A DNA stretch of 64,000 bases, taken from NCBI RefSeq assembly GCF_000002995.4, contig NW_025062475.1, forward strand, positions 13,424,687-13,488,686. Direction: 5' to 3'. Source of the stretch: Brugia malayi (lineage: Eukaryota > Nematoda > Chromadorea > Rhabditida > Onchocercidae). The translations under genes were made by a program, and so were the position numbers. Below are positions 1 through 11,436 of the stretch, piece after piece (position 1 is the stretch's first letter; each line of letters starts with the position of its first letter). The notes beneath the pieces were generated by a model. That model had not been told where the DNA came from and searched no databases. It saw only the letters and a list, made by a program, of their open reading frames with translations.

Positions 1-134
1 AAAAGTGATAAAAAATTTTAAATTTTTGCTAAACAATATTTCATTAATGCATTAGAGAAAGAAAAAGAAAATGACAAATAAATAAGTTATAAAAAATTAA
101 AACAAAAAAAAAATACAAAAATAAAATAACAAAC

Positions 135-816
135 CTAAATCTATCTCTGAGTTGTGGAAAACTGCATTTCCAATATTGCGTTTCTAGAGCTGTTGATGAA
201 AAATGTGGATTCCACCATCTTGTAGAAACTCTCTCGAAGAATGATGCATGTGGTGGACTTATAGAATGGCCATGTGTCTAAAAAAAAAAAAAAAAAAAAA
301 ATGATTAATAATAATTTAATTTTTTAAAATTCATAAATTTATTTTTTACATTTATAATTCTCATTCGTTCTCTTCTTTTCTTTTTTTTCTTTGCTAACTG
401 ATTAACTGTAGATAATAATAATAATAATACAATATCATAAATTAAATATAATAATGAAATTTTGATTCTTAATCATTTTGAAATATTCGTTTTTTTTTTT
501 CTCTCTCTCTCTCTCTTTCTTTTTTTTAAAGAAAAAACAAAACAAAACAAACAAACGAAAGAAAGAAAAAGAAATTATTGATTAATCAATTTAAATTTAA
601 TTGATAGATTGAAAAAATAAACAAAAAAAAAAAAACCATTACTTCAGTGATCGGATGTTGTTCACCACTTGAACCATTCGGTATTGGTGTCTGTGAACCA
701 TTGCTACCAGAAGCACTGCTACCAGTAACACCTCGAATACCAACCGATGCTGCTTCTGCTGCTAACATGCTAACTGCTTCATCAACCATATTCTCATCTT
801 CTTCATCGTTCCGCAT
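135..816 (-). CDS. acy-1: Adenylyl cyclase type 9-like (ACY-1-type), N-terminal exons, gene runs off left edge
   Basis: Two minus-strand exons join in phase. Exon 1 is 816-643 (58 codons from the ATG at 814-816, ending ..HPITE before a gtaatg donor). Exon 2 is 277-135 (TAG acceptor, phase-2 end before gtttgt). Exon 2 reads FFERVSTRWWNPHFSS, then LETQYWKCSFPQLRDRFR. This matches the conserved cytosolic stretch just before the first transmembrane helix of mammalian ADCY9 (FERASSRWWDPKF.., FPQ..RRFR). The family makes cAMP from ATP at the plasma membrane under G-alpha-s control; C. elegans ACY-1 belongs to this subtype. Exon 1 is Ser/Gly/Glu-rich and low in conservation, as expected of the N-terminal tail. 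The upstream codons are Lys/Arg-rich up to a TAA at 844-846, so 816 is the first usable Met unless another 5' exon exists. The membrane and catalytic domains would lie left of the window. The assignment rests on one conserved exon. Confidence 0.75.
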
Positions 817-3800
817 CCTCTTCCTTTTTCTTTTCTTTTCTTGTTAAAAATACTTTTCGTTCCCTCTTGAGGATTAATTTTTCCTCTCTCTCTACCTCTC
901 TCTCCCTCTCTTTCCTTCGTTCTCTTTGTTTTGTTTTTAAAATTCTTTTTGTAGTTTAAATTTTTTTACTTGATTAATTTTCAAATTTCAATTAATATGC
1001 TATTTTCAAATTATCAACCTATACTCATCCTTTCTTTGTTTTATTATTTTTTTTTTTGTTCTTTTTTCTTCAAAAAAAAAAAAAAAAAAAATGAATGAAT
1101 GAATGAATGATAAAATGATTTATGATTAATTGTAATTATCACTGAATGTTACTTTCATTCATTGTTAATAATTTTTCTTTTTTCTTCTCCATAATTTCAA
1201 TATAAGCAGCTATAATATAAGTTTGCAAAATATTAGTGAATAATAATCTGAAATAGAAAAATGGAAATGAATTTTTATTTATAAGAAATAAAAAAAGAAA
1301 AAAAAAAATGAAATATTTCAATAAATTCGTAATTACATTCGAATAATAATTGCATAAATAATTTATACTATCATGAAACTCTCTTAAAATGTTCATTTAA
1401 TTACAAAATATACAAAAAATATTTGATACTTTTTAAAAATTTCTAGCATTCCTAAAGTAAAACAATATTATATATTTTTTTTTCTACAATATTTTAAAAT
1501 ACTTTCTGTCTTTTTTTTTTTTTTTCAATATTAGCAATTTGTTTATTATTTATTTCATAATTAAAATAATGCTTAATAAAGCAAATCGAAAATATGCTTA
1601 ATTTAAGCAATCATAAAAATAAATATTAAATTTAAGCAATCATAAAAATAGATATTTGGCTAAGAATTTATTCCTAACATCAAATGAAATGCTTGAATGG
1701 AAAATTTTTTATAATAAATATGAAAAAAAAAAGATAGTTTTGAAGATGAAAAGCATAAAGTAGGCAATTAGCAGAAATTAACTAATACAATAAGATTAAT
1801 TGTAGAATAAATTATTATCAAAACTGATAACTCTAAAAATAATAAAAAATTGCTAAAAGATTTAATATTAACTAATGTGAAATGATCAATGTTTGAAATA
1901 TAACAAAATTTCTTGCAGAATTTCCCATAAATTTTATTAAAAATTAAAAAAAGAAAAGAAAAGAAAGAAATTATTTTTAAGCATTACTTTTTTTCTTAAA
2001 ATAATAACATATCAATGGTATTTATCAATTTTTCTTTTTTCTTTTTTTTTTTTAAATTTCATCAAGCAGAAAGAATGTTTATATACTTTTATAATTTTTT
2101 CTATAAAAAACTATAAATATATTGAAATTATATAAAAATTAATTTTGATACATCAAAAATTATAAACAAATGCTGATAGTTGATAATATTGATTGTTTTT
2201 TTTTTTTTGTTGTTGTTGTTGTTTATGCAATAAATTTTACACTTAAAGCACAAAAAAAAAAAAAAAAAGAGAAAAAAAAAATAAAGAAAGAAAGTTAAGT
2301 ATAATAACTTTAGAAAAGAGCTTTCTTTCAAAAATTCAAAAAATATATTGATCATTTCTATTTTATTCAATCAATTATAAAACTTTCTTCAAAAATTATT
2401 TCAAACTTCGAATAATTCTTCATTTAGTTAATTGAAAGATTTATTTTTGTTTTATTTCAATTTTTTATCAAATTATTTTAAATGAATTTTTTTTTTTTAC
2501 TGAATTGAACTTTATTGAATTTTTATCAAAAATTTATCATCTTAACTTATTCAGATTATTGAAAAAAAAAAAAAAAAAGCAATTTTCACTTTCTTTTCCG
2601 TATTTTCCTCTTAGCTAATCATTCTATAATTGTATGATTTCTAAACTTTCTAATCTTATTATCATGCTGATAACAGCATTATCACACTACTCACTTCTAT
2701 CATATATTTCTTTCAGATATATTTTTATCATTTAGCAATATTTATTGATATATTTATTTAGTAATCTAGCAAAAGCTAGTATTTTCCAAAGAAAAATTAA
2801 ACATTTATTCTAATCATATTTATTTCTATAGTCTATTTCATCTCTTAGATTATCATCAAATTCCACTACTTTTTCATAAAAATGAAAATAACATAATTTA
2901 ATCGATTCCTTGCAAACATCATATATGAGTGATACAAAAAGTTATATTTATTTCAACTAATCATATAAACATTCTAAAGGCTTATAACTTGAAATAAATA
3001 TCAAGCTACAAATTACTATAGATGATAAAAAAGTTGAAAAAATAAATAAGTAAAAAAAAAAAAAAAGAATAAAATTTCAATGAACCAAAAAAGAAAAAAA
3101 AAAAAAAAAGTTCTCATCCTTTTTCTCTTATCATAAATAATCATTTATTACACTGATAACATTATCATTTAATCGATTTTTTTACTTACTATAAAATCAG
3201 ATAATTGTAAAATAGATAGATTTGATAAATATTTCAAAGCAATATTTATACAAAAATATTCAAAACTGGAATACATGAAAAATTTGAATTTCATAGTTAT
3301 GATAACATTATTTTTTTTCTAAAAAAAAAAAAAAAAAAAAAAATAATAAATAAATAAAAATGAAAAAATAAAACTGCAAATAGAGCAATGAAGGATAAAG
3401 GTAAATGATACTAAACGATTAAAGAAATTTTCATTCATATATCACTTGCATATTGATAATTTTTATTAGCAAATGTAAAGATATAAACTAAAAGTTTAAC
3501 ATAACAAAGGATAGAATGAATAAACAGAACAAATAAACAAATAAACAAACAAAACAAAAACAAAAAAAAAAAAAAAGATGAAAATTTGTATCCATTATTT
3601 CTAGCGTAAAAATGCTTTCATTCCCTGAGGAACTATAAATTTTCGAAGTTCATCGTTAAAAGATGAGAGGAAAAATGATGGAAGATGAAATAAAATGAAA
3701 TGAATCATAAGAAAAGAAAAGAAAAGAAAAGCAATCGTTTTTCTTTTTTTCTTTTTTCCTTTAGCAAAGAAAAACATTTAGCACATAAATGGATTGAAAG

Positions 3801-4055
3801 TTAATATAAAAAAATAAAAGAGGGAAATTTTAATGGGTTAATATTGTTTGATTGCTTAATGCAAAAACTTTATGCAAAAAAAAAAAAAAAAAATTATACC
3901 ATTTTAGTTTTTAAAATGGAAATTTTTGCATGAAATAAAATGAATGTGATAGAATTAGATTAAGCAAATAAAATTTTAAAATTTTACATATAAATAAATA
4001 AGCATTAAGAGAATAAAGAAAAAAAAAAAATGAATTGAAGTACTTATTCGTAAGG

Positions 4056-4086
<31 letters not shown>

Positions 4087-5084
4087 GATATTAAAATATG
4101 TTATAAATGAATGAAGAAAATATAAAAATTCACTTCAAATAATATAATTATTCTAAAGGGTTTATTTAAATTTAAGTATGAATGTATTATAATTATTATA
4201 TTAATTAAGTATTATAATTATTGTATGTATTATAATTCATCTATCATTAATTTGCTTATACAATAATATATTTGCTATTTTAATAATATGCTTAATTAGT
4301 TATTATCATAAATATTTACAAGTTATATTTGAAGCAAGTATATAAGTTGTATTATTTTTTGAGCACAGATGGATTGATGTAAAAGAATAAATGTGAAAAT
4401 GATTACACTTAACTTCACGTCATAGTTCAAATCTAGAAATCAAACATCATTTTCATTTTTTTCATTTTCTAAATCTTACAATATTTGATTCAACAATTTA
4501 ATTTTCATCTTATCGAAAATATTCATTTAGTTATTTCTATCCTTTTTTTTTTTTTTCAAATTGACAATTTAAAAAAACAAAAAAGAAAATTATTTTGCGA
4601 TTCTTTTTTTTTTTTTTTTTCTTATCAAATTCTTATCAAATGACAACTATATTTAATCTTCCGCCAAAATTGGTAAAATTGAACAAGCCTTTTCTACAAT
4701 CAATTTATATTACTTGCAAAACAAATAAACAATGAGACACAATAAACTTTAATGAATTATTAAATGAGTAAGTAATTAATTGAGAATAAAGGACAAATTA
4801 GCAGTGTGAAAATCAAACAAAAACAAAAAACAAAGTTACGAAGTGAAATAAATATTTTTAGATATAAATAAATATATAAAGTTATGGCCAATGGCCAAGT
4901 ATAGAATCGTAAATTCGAAAGCTTTCAAAAAAGCGAATCAATCAGCTAAAATATGTATGTGTGCAAGTTGTTAGCCTATGTATGTGCCTTATATACATAT
5001 ATGTACGATGGCTACTAGGCCAATTCATTTCACTTTAAAAAGAAAAAAAAAAAAAAAAAAAAAAACTGAATCAAAATATACTCA

Positions 5085-5915
5085 TATCAGAAATGAAATG
5101 AAATGGAAATGAAGTGAAACGAAATGGAAGTGAAATGGAAATGCAATGAAATGAAACGAAATGGAATGGAAATGAAATGAAACGAAATGGAATGGAAATG
5201 GAATGAAATGAAACGAAATGGAATGGAAATGAAATGAAACGAAATGGAATGGAAATGGAATGAAATGAAACGAAATGGAATGGAAATGGAATGAAATGAA
5301 GCGAAATGGAATGGAAATGGAATGAAATGAAACGAAATGGAATGGAAATGGAAATGAAATGAAACGAAATGGAATGGAAATGGAATGAAATGAAACGAAA
5401 TGGAATGGAAATGGAATGAAATGAAACGAAATGGAATGGAAATGGAATGAAATGAAGCGAAATGGAATGGAAATGGAATGAAATGAAACGAAATGGAATG
5501 GAAATGGAATGAAATGAAGCGAAATGGAATGGAAATGGAATGAAATGAAACGAAATGGAATGGAAATGGAATGAAATGAAACGAAATGGAATGGAAATGA
5601 AACGAAATGGAATGGAAATGGAATGAAATGAAACGAAATGGAATGGAAATGAAACGAAATGGAATGGAAATGGAATGAAATGAAACGAAATGGAATGGAA
5701 ATGGAATGGAAATGGAATGAAATGAAACGAAATGGAATGGAAATGGAATGAAATGAAACGAAATGGAATGGAAATGGAATGAAATGAAACGAAATGGAAT
5801 GGAAATGGAATGAAATGAAACGAAATGGAATGGAAATGGAATGAAATGAAACGAAATGGAATGGAAATGAAACGAAATGAAATGGAAATGAAATGAAATG
5901 GAAATGAAATGAAAA
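5085..5915. repeat. 31-bp GGAAT-like minisatellite
   Basis: About 830 bp of a 31-bp unit built from GAAATG, AAACGAAATGG and AATGGAAATGG blocks. Some units are shorter or longer by a 5-6-bp block. One strand is almost only A and G with regular T, resembling the (GGAAT)n motif of pericentromeric satellites. It creates a 315-codon minus-strand frame of Ser/Phe/His/Ile/Pro that I treat as an artefact. Confidence 0.92.
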
Positions 5916-6054
5916 TGAGGGTGAAAAATGAGATACGAAAAGAGGATGGATGATTTAGAGGATGGAAAAGTAGAATGATGAGAATGAAAAATTTGTAATT
6001 CAATGCTACTAACATCAAAACCTTATAATTTATGTCTTGTTTTTCTCAAACTCT

Positions 6055-6173
6055 TTCTCTCTCTCTCTCTCTCCCCCTCTCATCTCCCTTTCTTACCTAC
6101 CTTTCTCTCTCTCTCTCTCTCTCTCTCTTTATTCCTTCATCGTACTACATTAAAATTATCCACTAATGTTATC

Positions 6174-6205
<32 letters not shown>

Positions 6206-6215
6206 CATCATCATT
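6055..6215. repeat. CT-rich and TCA microsatellites
   Basis: Two CT-rich tracts (about 6055-6128), then a (TCA)n-type tract with one ACC interruption (about 6170-6215). No coding signal. Confidence 0.8.
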
Positions 6216-9144
6216 TTCCACATCAATAAGTCATTTTTCAGTTTTATTTAATTGGGAGAGGAAAAAAAATAAAAAAATAAAAAAAAATAAAAATTTTTAC
6301 TTTCTAATGGCATTCAATAAGTAATAATTATACTTATTACGATTGCTATTAGGAATTGAAATAATAGTTATTATAATAATAATAATTATTATTATTATAC
6401 TACATATTGAATAAATGTATTCCTAAATTTATCAATCGTTAGTTAATTAATTAACAATAATTTAGATTATTTTTTTTTTTTTTTTTTACAAATCATTATA
6501 ATTTCATATTTACTAGATGTTATTTAATTACTGCACTTGAAAAAAGGAAGAAATAGCTTTCTAAGCCAATTTATCAAATTTTATTTTAAAATTACCATCC
6601 CAAAAATTTATTTTTCATAACAAATCTTTTATAAAACAAAAGCATTTTTCTTCTTTCACATTTAATCCATTCAAAAAATTATGATCAAAAAATATATGGT
6701 AATATAAACTTTGAAAATAATATGCATGCATGCTTACTTCTAGCAAATTTAAAAAGATTGTAAATTAGAAATTCAAAAAAAAAAAAGTTAAAACGAATTA
6801 AAATTTAAACAATTGGATTAATATAATTGGATAAATTTTTAGTCTAATATAATAATTAAGCACATTTAACTCTTTCTTACTTTTATCATTAATTTATCAT
6901 TTATTAACAAACATGAAATTATTGTTAATGGAGCAGATGATAAGTTAATGATTATATTTTATGTAAATGATAAGTTAAAATATTATAAATTATATTCTAC
7001 AAAATTATCATCACTTATTTCAAATATTACTGAAAAAAGAAGAGAAAAATATTAATCTTATATACGAGGAATGTTTGATCTAATGAATATAAATATTTAA
7101 TCTTCTTAATTATCATCATCTTTTTATCATCATACATATGTTTCGTGATAATTTAGAACAAAAAAAAAAGGAATTTTTTTTTCTTCTTGTAATTTTTTAT
7201 TTTTGTTGTTGAATTGCAGCTAAAATTGCATATAAAAAATTGCTGAAAAAAAAATTTTTAATTAAAGAGAGAGAGAGAGAAAAAAAAAGGAACACAAATG
7301 AGTAAAGTTAAACAAAGAAATTGTTATTTTAACTTTTACCTAACTAATTTTTAATGTCAAATTAGCAGTATAAATTAGGTAATCTAAATGATTCGAGAAT
7401 TTTATCATTCTATTTTAGTAAAGTTAAAGAAAAAAATTGTCACTTTAATTTCCAATTAAATAATCCAGCTAATTTTTAATATCAATTTAGCGATATAAAT
7501 TAGATTTTTAAATGATTTCGAAGTTTTTATCATTCTATTTCAGTTTTCCATTTCACTTTTAACTTCTTGTCCTAATCCTATTATTATATTTCTTCCTTCC
7601 TCTTTTTTTTTTTTTTCAAATAATACTGAACATAATTTAAATGTACTTCAAGTTAAATTACATACAAAAAAAAGAAGAAGGAATGCATCGAGAAGTAAAA
7701 ACTACATAACGAACATTTTTTTGCAATCATTTCTCTTTTTCTTTTTTTTCTTTTACAGAATTTATTTTTCAAGAATTGGATTAAAAAGAAAAAAAGAAAT
7801 TGATAAATTTCACATTGAAGAAAAAAATTACTTTTTTTTTTTTTTTTTGACAAATTTTCATATGAAAATCAATTTGTAAATTTTTCACACGAAAGAAAAA
7901 AAAAAGGGAAAAATTGAAAATTCAATAGATAATAGAATAATTTTAGATGAATGAAAAAATACAAATGAATGTAATTTATAACGAATAAATTATAATTGTT
8001 ATGAAAAAAAAAAAAAAAGAAAAGTGTTATTTGATTATTTCATATTTTAAATTTATATATTTAAGAAAGGCAATAAAATAAGAATGAACATTTAGTAATA
8101 TTAAGAAAATGATTTTTTTTTTTCTCTATCGAACTGGTTTTTATTTACAATGAAAATTTCATTTTCAGTTGTAGCAATTTTTGCATTCCATTTTCAGTCG
8201 ATGCTTGAATTTTTTGACAAAATTATAAATAAAAGGAAGAGAAAAGTACACATCAATCAATCTAGCACACACACACACAAAAAAAGAAAAAGAAAGAAAG
8301 AAAAAAATTCCCAAAGCTATCTTCTGGTCATTTTTTTTATGGAAGAGGCAGGTTAAATTAATTAAAAATAAACTTGGGATGAAATTAATTGGTGAATTTC
8401 ATTATTATCTTTTGTAGAATGTAACTAATTATACCTTGAATATAATTCTACCTGAAATGTTGATAATTACTTATTACTTAGCAATTTTTCATATTCTTTT
8501 TCCTTCTATCATTCAATTTACTCTTTTCTTTTTTTTTTTTTTTTTCTTCTGTGAATTCATTTAAAATTTAATTTCATTTAAAAATTTAATTTAAAATTTA
8601 ATTTAAACATTTAAAATTTAATTTAGTATTTTCAGTCAATGAATAAAAAAGAAAAAAAAAAAAAAAAAAAAAAAAGGAATGAAAGGAAATATCAAATTAC
8701 ATAAGTAAATCGAATTTATATAGCTTGGAAAATAATTCTTAATTGATTTCCACTCATTCAATGAATATATTTAGCAATTAATCAATGAATAATAGAGATT
8801 ATGAACTGTTTCAAAAAATATTTTTTGAAAATTTCATTCTTTCACTAATTCAAAAAAACATCACTGATCAAAGAGTTTTGGGGAAGAAAAAATAACTAAG
8901 TCAAAGTTAAAAGTTATAAATTATAAAGAATATATTTTGCATTCGAATTGTTGATTGAATTGAAAATTAAAATAATTATATATAGCATTGAAATGAACGA
9001 TTATCGATTAAAGAAGTGCAAGAATTAGATATACTACAAAATATCCTTTAATCATACCGCTTTATTTTGAATTAAATTCAATAAATTTATCAAAAAAAAA
9101 AAAAGAAGAAAACGTCAAAAGTTTTCAATTTATTTGTTGAAACC

Positions 9145-9176
9145 CCCCTCTCCCCCCCCCCCCCCCCCCCCCTCCC
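9145..9176. repeat. Long C-run (G-run on minus strand)
   Basis: A run of about 25-30 C with rare T interruptions, flanked by A-runs. It is very unusual in this AT-rich sequence and could form an i-motif/G-quadruplex pair. Its exact length is doubtful because homopolymers assemble poorly. Confidence 0.8.
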
Positions 9177-9741
9177 CAAAAAAAAAAAGAAAAAATCATT
9201 CAAATTATAAGCACAAATTGCGTCTTTTAACAACCATAATTAAATTGAAAGAAAAGGAAAAAATTTTTTCCACCATTACTTACTTAAATTATTCATTAAA
9301 AAAGTCAGCCATCATTCAATTTGATGAAATTCCTTCGAGTTAAAAATAAAAATAAAAAAACTACACAATTCTGTGTTACTCGTTTGCTTTTTGACATCAA
9401 TGAAGAAGGAATGACATTTTTTCAAAAAAAAAAAAAAATGTAATACATTTTGTGACGTTAATACTTATATTTTTTTTTTTTTAAAAATGCTTTCTCGCAT
9501 ATGAAATGACAATGTTACTATTTTTTGTTATGCATAAATAAAATTAATACATTCGAAAATTAAATTGTCAAACAATTAAACAGGAAAAGAAAAAATACTT
9601 TATCATAATTTTTTATAGTTTGTAAATTTGAATGTAATTAGAATAAAATAAAAATAACATATATCTAGCTAAGCTATAATTCATTTAGATATAATAAGCA
9701 TTTTGATTAAACTTAAATAAATTATCTAACAATTGATATTA

Positions 9742-9828
9742 TACTTGAAACTCATACATACATCGATTTAATTCTTTCTGTACGATAGAATTAAATCGAT
9801 GAATGAATATTTACGACAATTTCAAGTA
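9742..9828. repeat. Long imperfect inverted repeat (hairpin)
   Basis: CATCGATTTAATTCT (9761-9775) is perfectly complementary to AGAATTAAATCGATG (9787-9801) across an 11-nt loop. After a partly paired stretch, the arms pair again at TACTTGAAA (9742-9750) with TTTCAAGTA (9820-9828). It could be a small-RNA precursor, a remnant of a palindromic transposable element, or chance in AT-rich DNA; the 15-bp perfect stem makes chance less likely. Confidence 0.6.
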
Positions 9829-10418
9829 CTTTTATATCTTGTGAAAGAAAAAAAAAAGAAAAGAATACGTAACATAATTTCAGATTTACAAAAGAAAAAA
9901 AATTAAATTTCAATTACGAACAAAACTATTCCCTATAAATAATTCACTAATTTAGCATTAATAATTTGAAACTATAAATGATTCATCTTAATCTATCATC
10001 TCAGTAATTACAACAACTGTTACGAGAAATGAATTTAAAACATTCTCCTAATAGATAAATCATTTAAGTAACTAAAACAAAACAAAAACAAAAGCAAAAA
10101 AAAAAAAAAACTTTCTTAAAATTTTACAAAACTAAATAATCTCTATTGCATAAAATTTAATTCAACAATTTAGATTTAAAAAAAAAATTTTTTTATATCT
10201 AAAGAAATATATGTGTTACCAATAAATAAATAAATAAAAAAAGGGTAAAAATGATCTTAGACATATGTAAACTATTAACAAAAACAAAAAAAAAAAAAAA
10301 AACACTTTTGTTAAATTTTACAAAACTAAATGATTGCTATTGCATAAAATTTAATTCAACAATTTAGATTTAAAAAGAATGAAAACTTTTCTCTTTTTTT
10401 TCTCACAAAAAAATTATT

Positions 10419-10454
<36 letters not shown>

Positions 10455-11114
10455 AAAAGAGGAATAGAAATAATCTCTCAAACATATGTAAACTATTAAC
10501 AAATATTGAAGAGAATGAAGAACAGAAGAACGTTGAAATGAAGTGCGCTTGCTTATCTCACAATCAGTAAAAAGGAAGAATGAAAAGAAAAGAATTGCCA
10601 TAGTATAGTGACACATTCCGCCTCCTTTTTCTCATTTTCTCTCTCCCTCTCTCTCTCTCCCTCTTTCTCTCCCTTTCCATTTTCTACTCTCTTTATTGCA
10701 TCAAAATGTAGAAAGACAACATGAGATGTTGAGTAAAATTTTCTTTCTTTCAAAATTAAATTTTCTCAATTGCATTTTAAAAATGAAAATGCTTACTTTT
10801 ATACTTTGTACTTACACTTTACAATTATTGTTGCCTTTGAACAATTTTTATCCATTTCATTCCATATATTCATGATAGTATTTTTTGCTTTAACATAAAA
10901 AATTGTAATTCGAAAGAGTGTAAAATAAAAAAATAATAATAATAATGAAAATGAAATTTATAAATAAATAAAATTTGTAAAGAAGAAATGAATAAAACGG
11001 ATAATTTGAGTAAAGTATATTGATTGATGCGATGAATGACATGAAATGTCCATTATTTAATTTACGCAATAATATGTGACACATATATTCCTTTTGTCAT
11101 CCGGCACACTTCGG

Positions 11115-11204
11115 TTACCTCATTCCGGTCAACTCAATCAAACCATAATACGCTTTTAATGCAAGCTCTTCCGCATCCATTATACAACGGGCCTTATTTT
11201 CAGC
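11115..11204 (-). CDS. Candidate alternative last exon of PHLPP (30 codons with stop)
   Basis: A GC-richer island reads, on the minus strand after a GCGTAG acceptor, AENKARCIMDAEELALKAYY then GLIELTGMR and TAA. It is open in phase 0. The upstream PHLPP exon has a possible donor AAG|GTGTAG just before its stop, also phase 0, so a spliced form ending ..IIKLYK-AENKARC.. is possible. The codon-like composition and clean edges suggest real coding sequence, but the donor is weak and I recognise no family match. Alternatively it belongs to an otherwise invisible small gene. Confidence 0.4.
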   Translation of the reverse strand, partial: AENKARCIMDAEELALKAYYGLIELTGMR

Positions 11205-11430
11205 CTACGCTATGAAATTTACTATCCCTTTCCGATGTGATTATTGAAGAATTTTTTAAATTAGGGATAAGATTTATTTCCGTTACGCTTACAATACATT
11301 ACATATCTTTGTATTTTAATTAATTAATTAATCATTTAATTAACTAATTAATTATAATATACAATATGATAATTTAATAAATTTAATACATCATTTTCAA
11401 GAAATAATTATATGATAAAAAAGTAAATAA

Positions 11431-11436
11431 TTTATT
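11431..11436 (-). promoter_or_regulatory. AATAAA polyadenylation signal directly after PHLPP stop
   Basis: On the minus strand the stop TAG (11439-11437) is followed at once by AATAAA. This supports termination here and implies a very short 3' UTR. Confidence 0.6.

Larger units (their letters stand above)
817..11114. other. Intergenic, low-complexity DNA between the adenylyl cyclase and PHLPP genes
   Basis: About 10.3 kb with no exon I can support. Both flanking genes read leftwards, so this is the adenylyl cyclase promoter/5' region plus the PHLPP 3' region. It is dominated by A and T runs, CT/GA runs, AAT runs (4057-4085), a 31-bp minisatellite (5085-5915), TCA/CT microsatellites (6055-6215), a C-run (9145-9176) and a long hairpin (9742-9828). 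The open frames in it are compositional. Confidence 0.7.

Noticed and set aside
5071..6018. 315-codon minus-strand open frame of Ser/Phe/His/Ile/Pro repeats
   Set aside because: It is wholly explained by the 31-bp minisatellite and has no domain or splice context.
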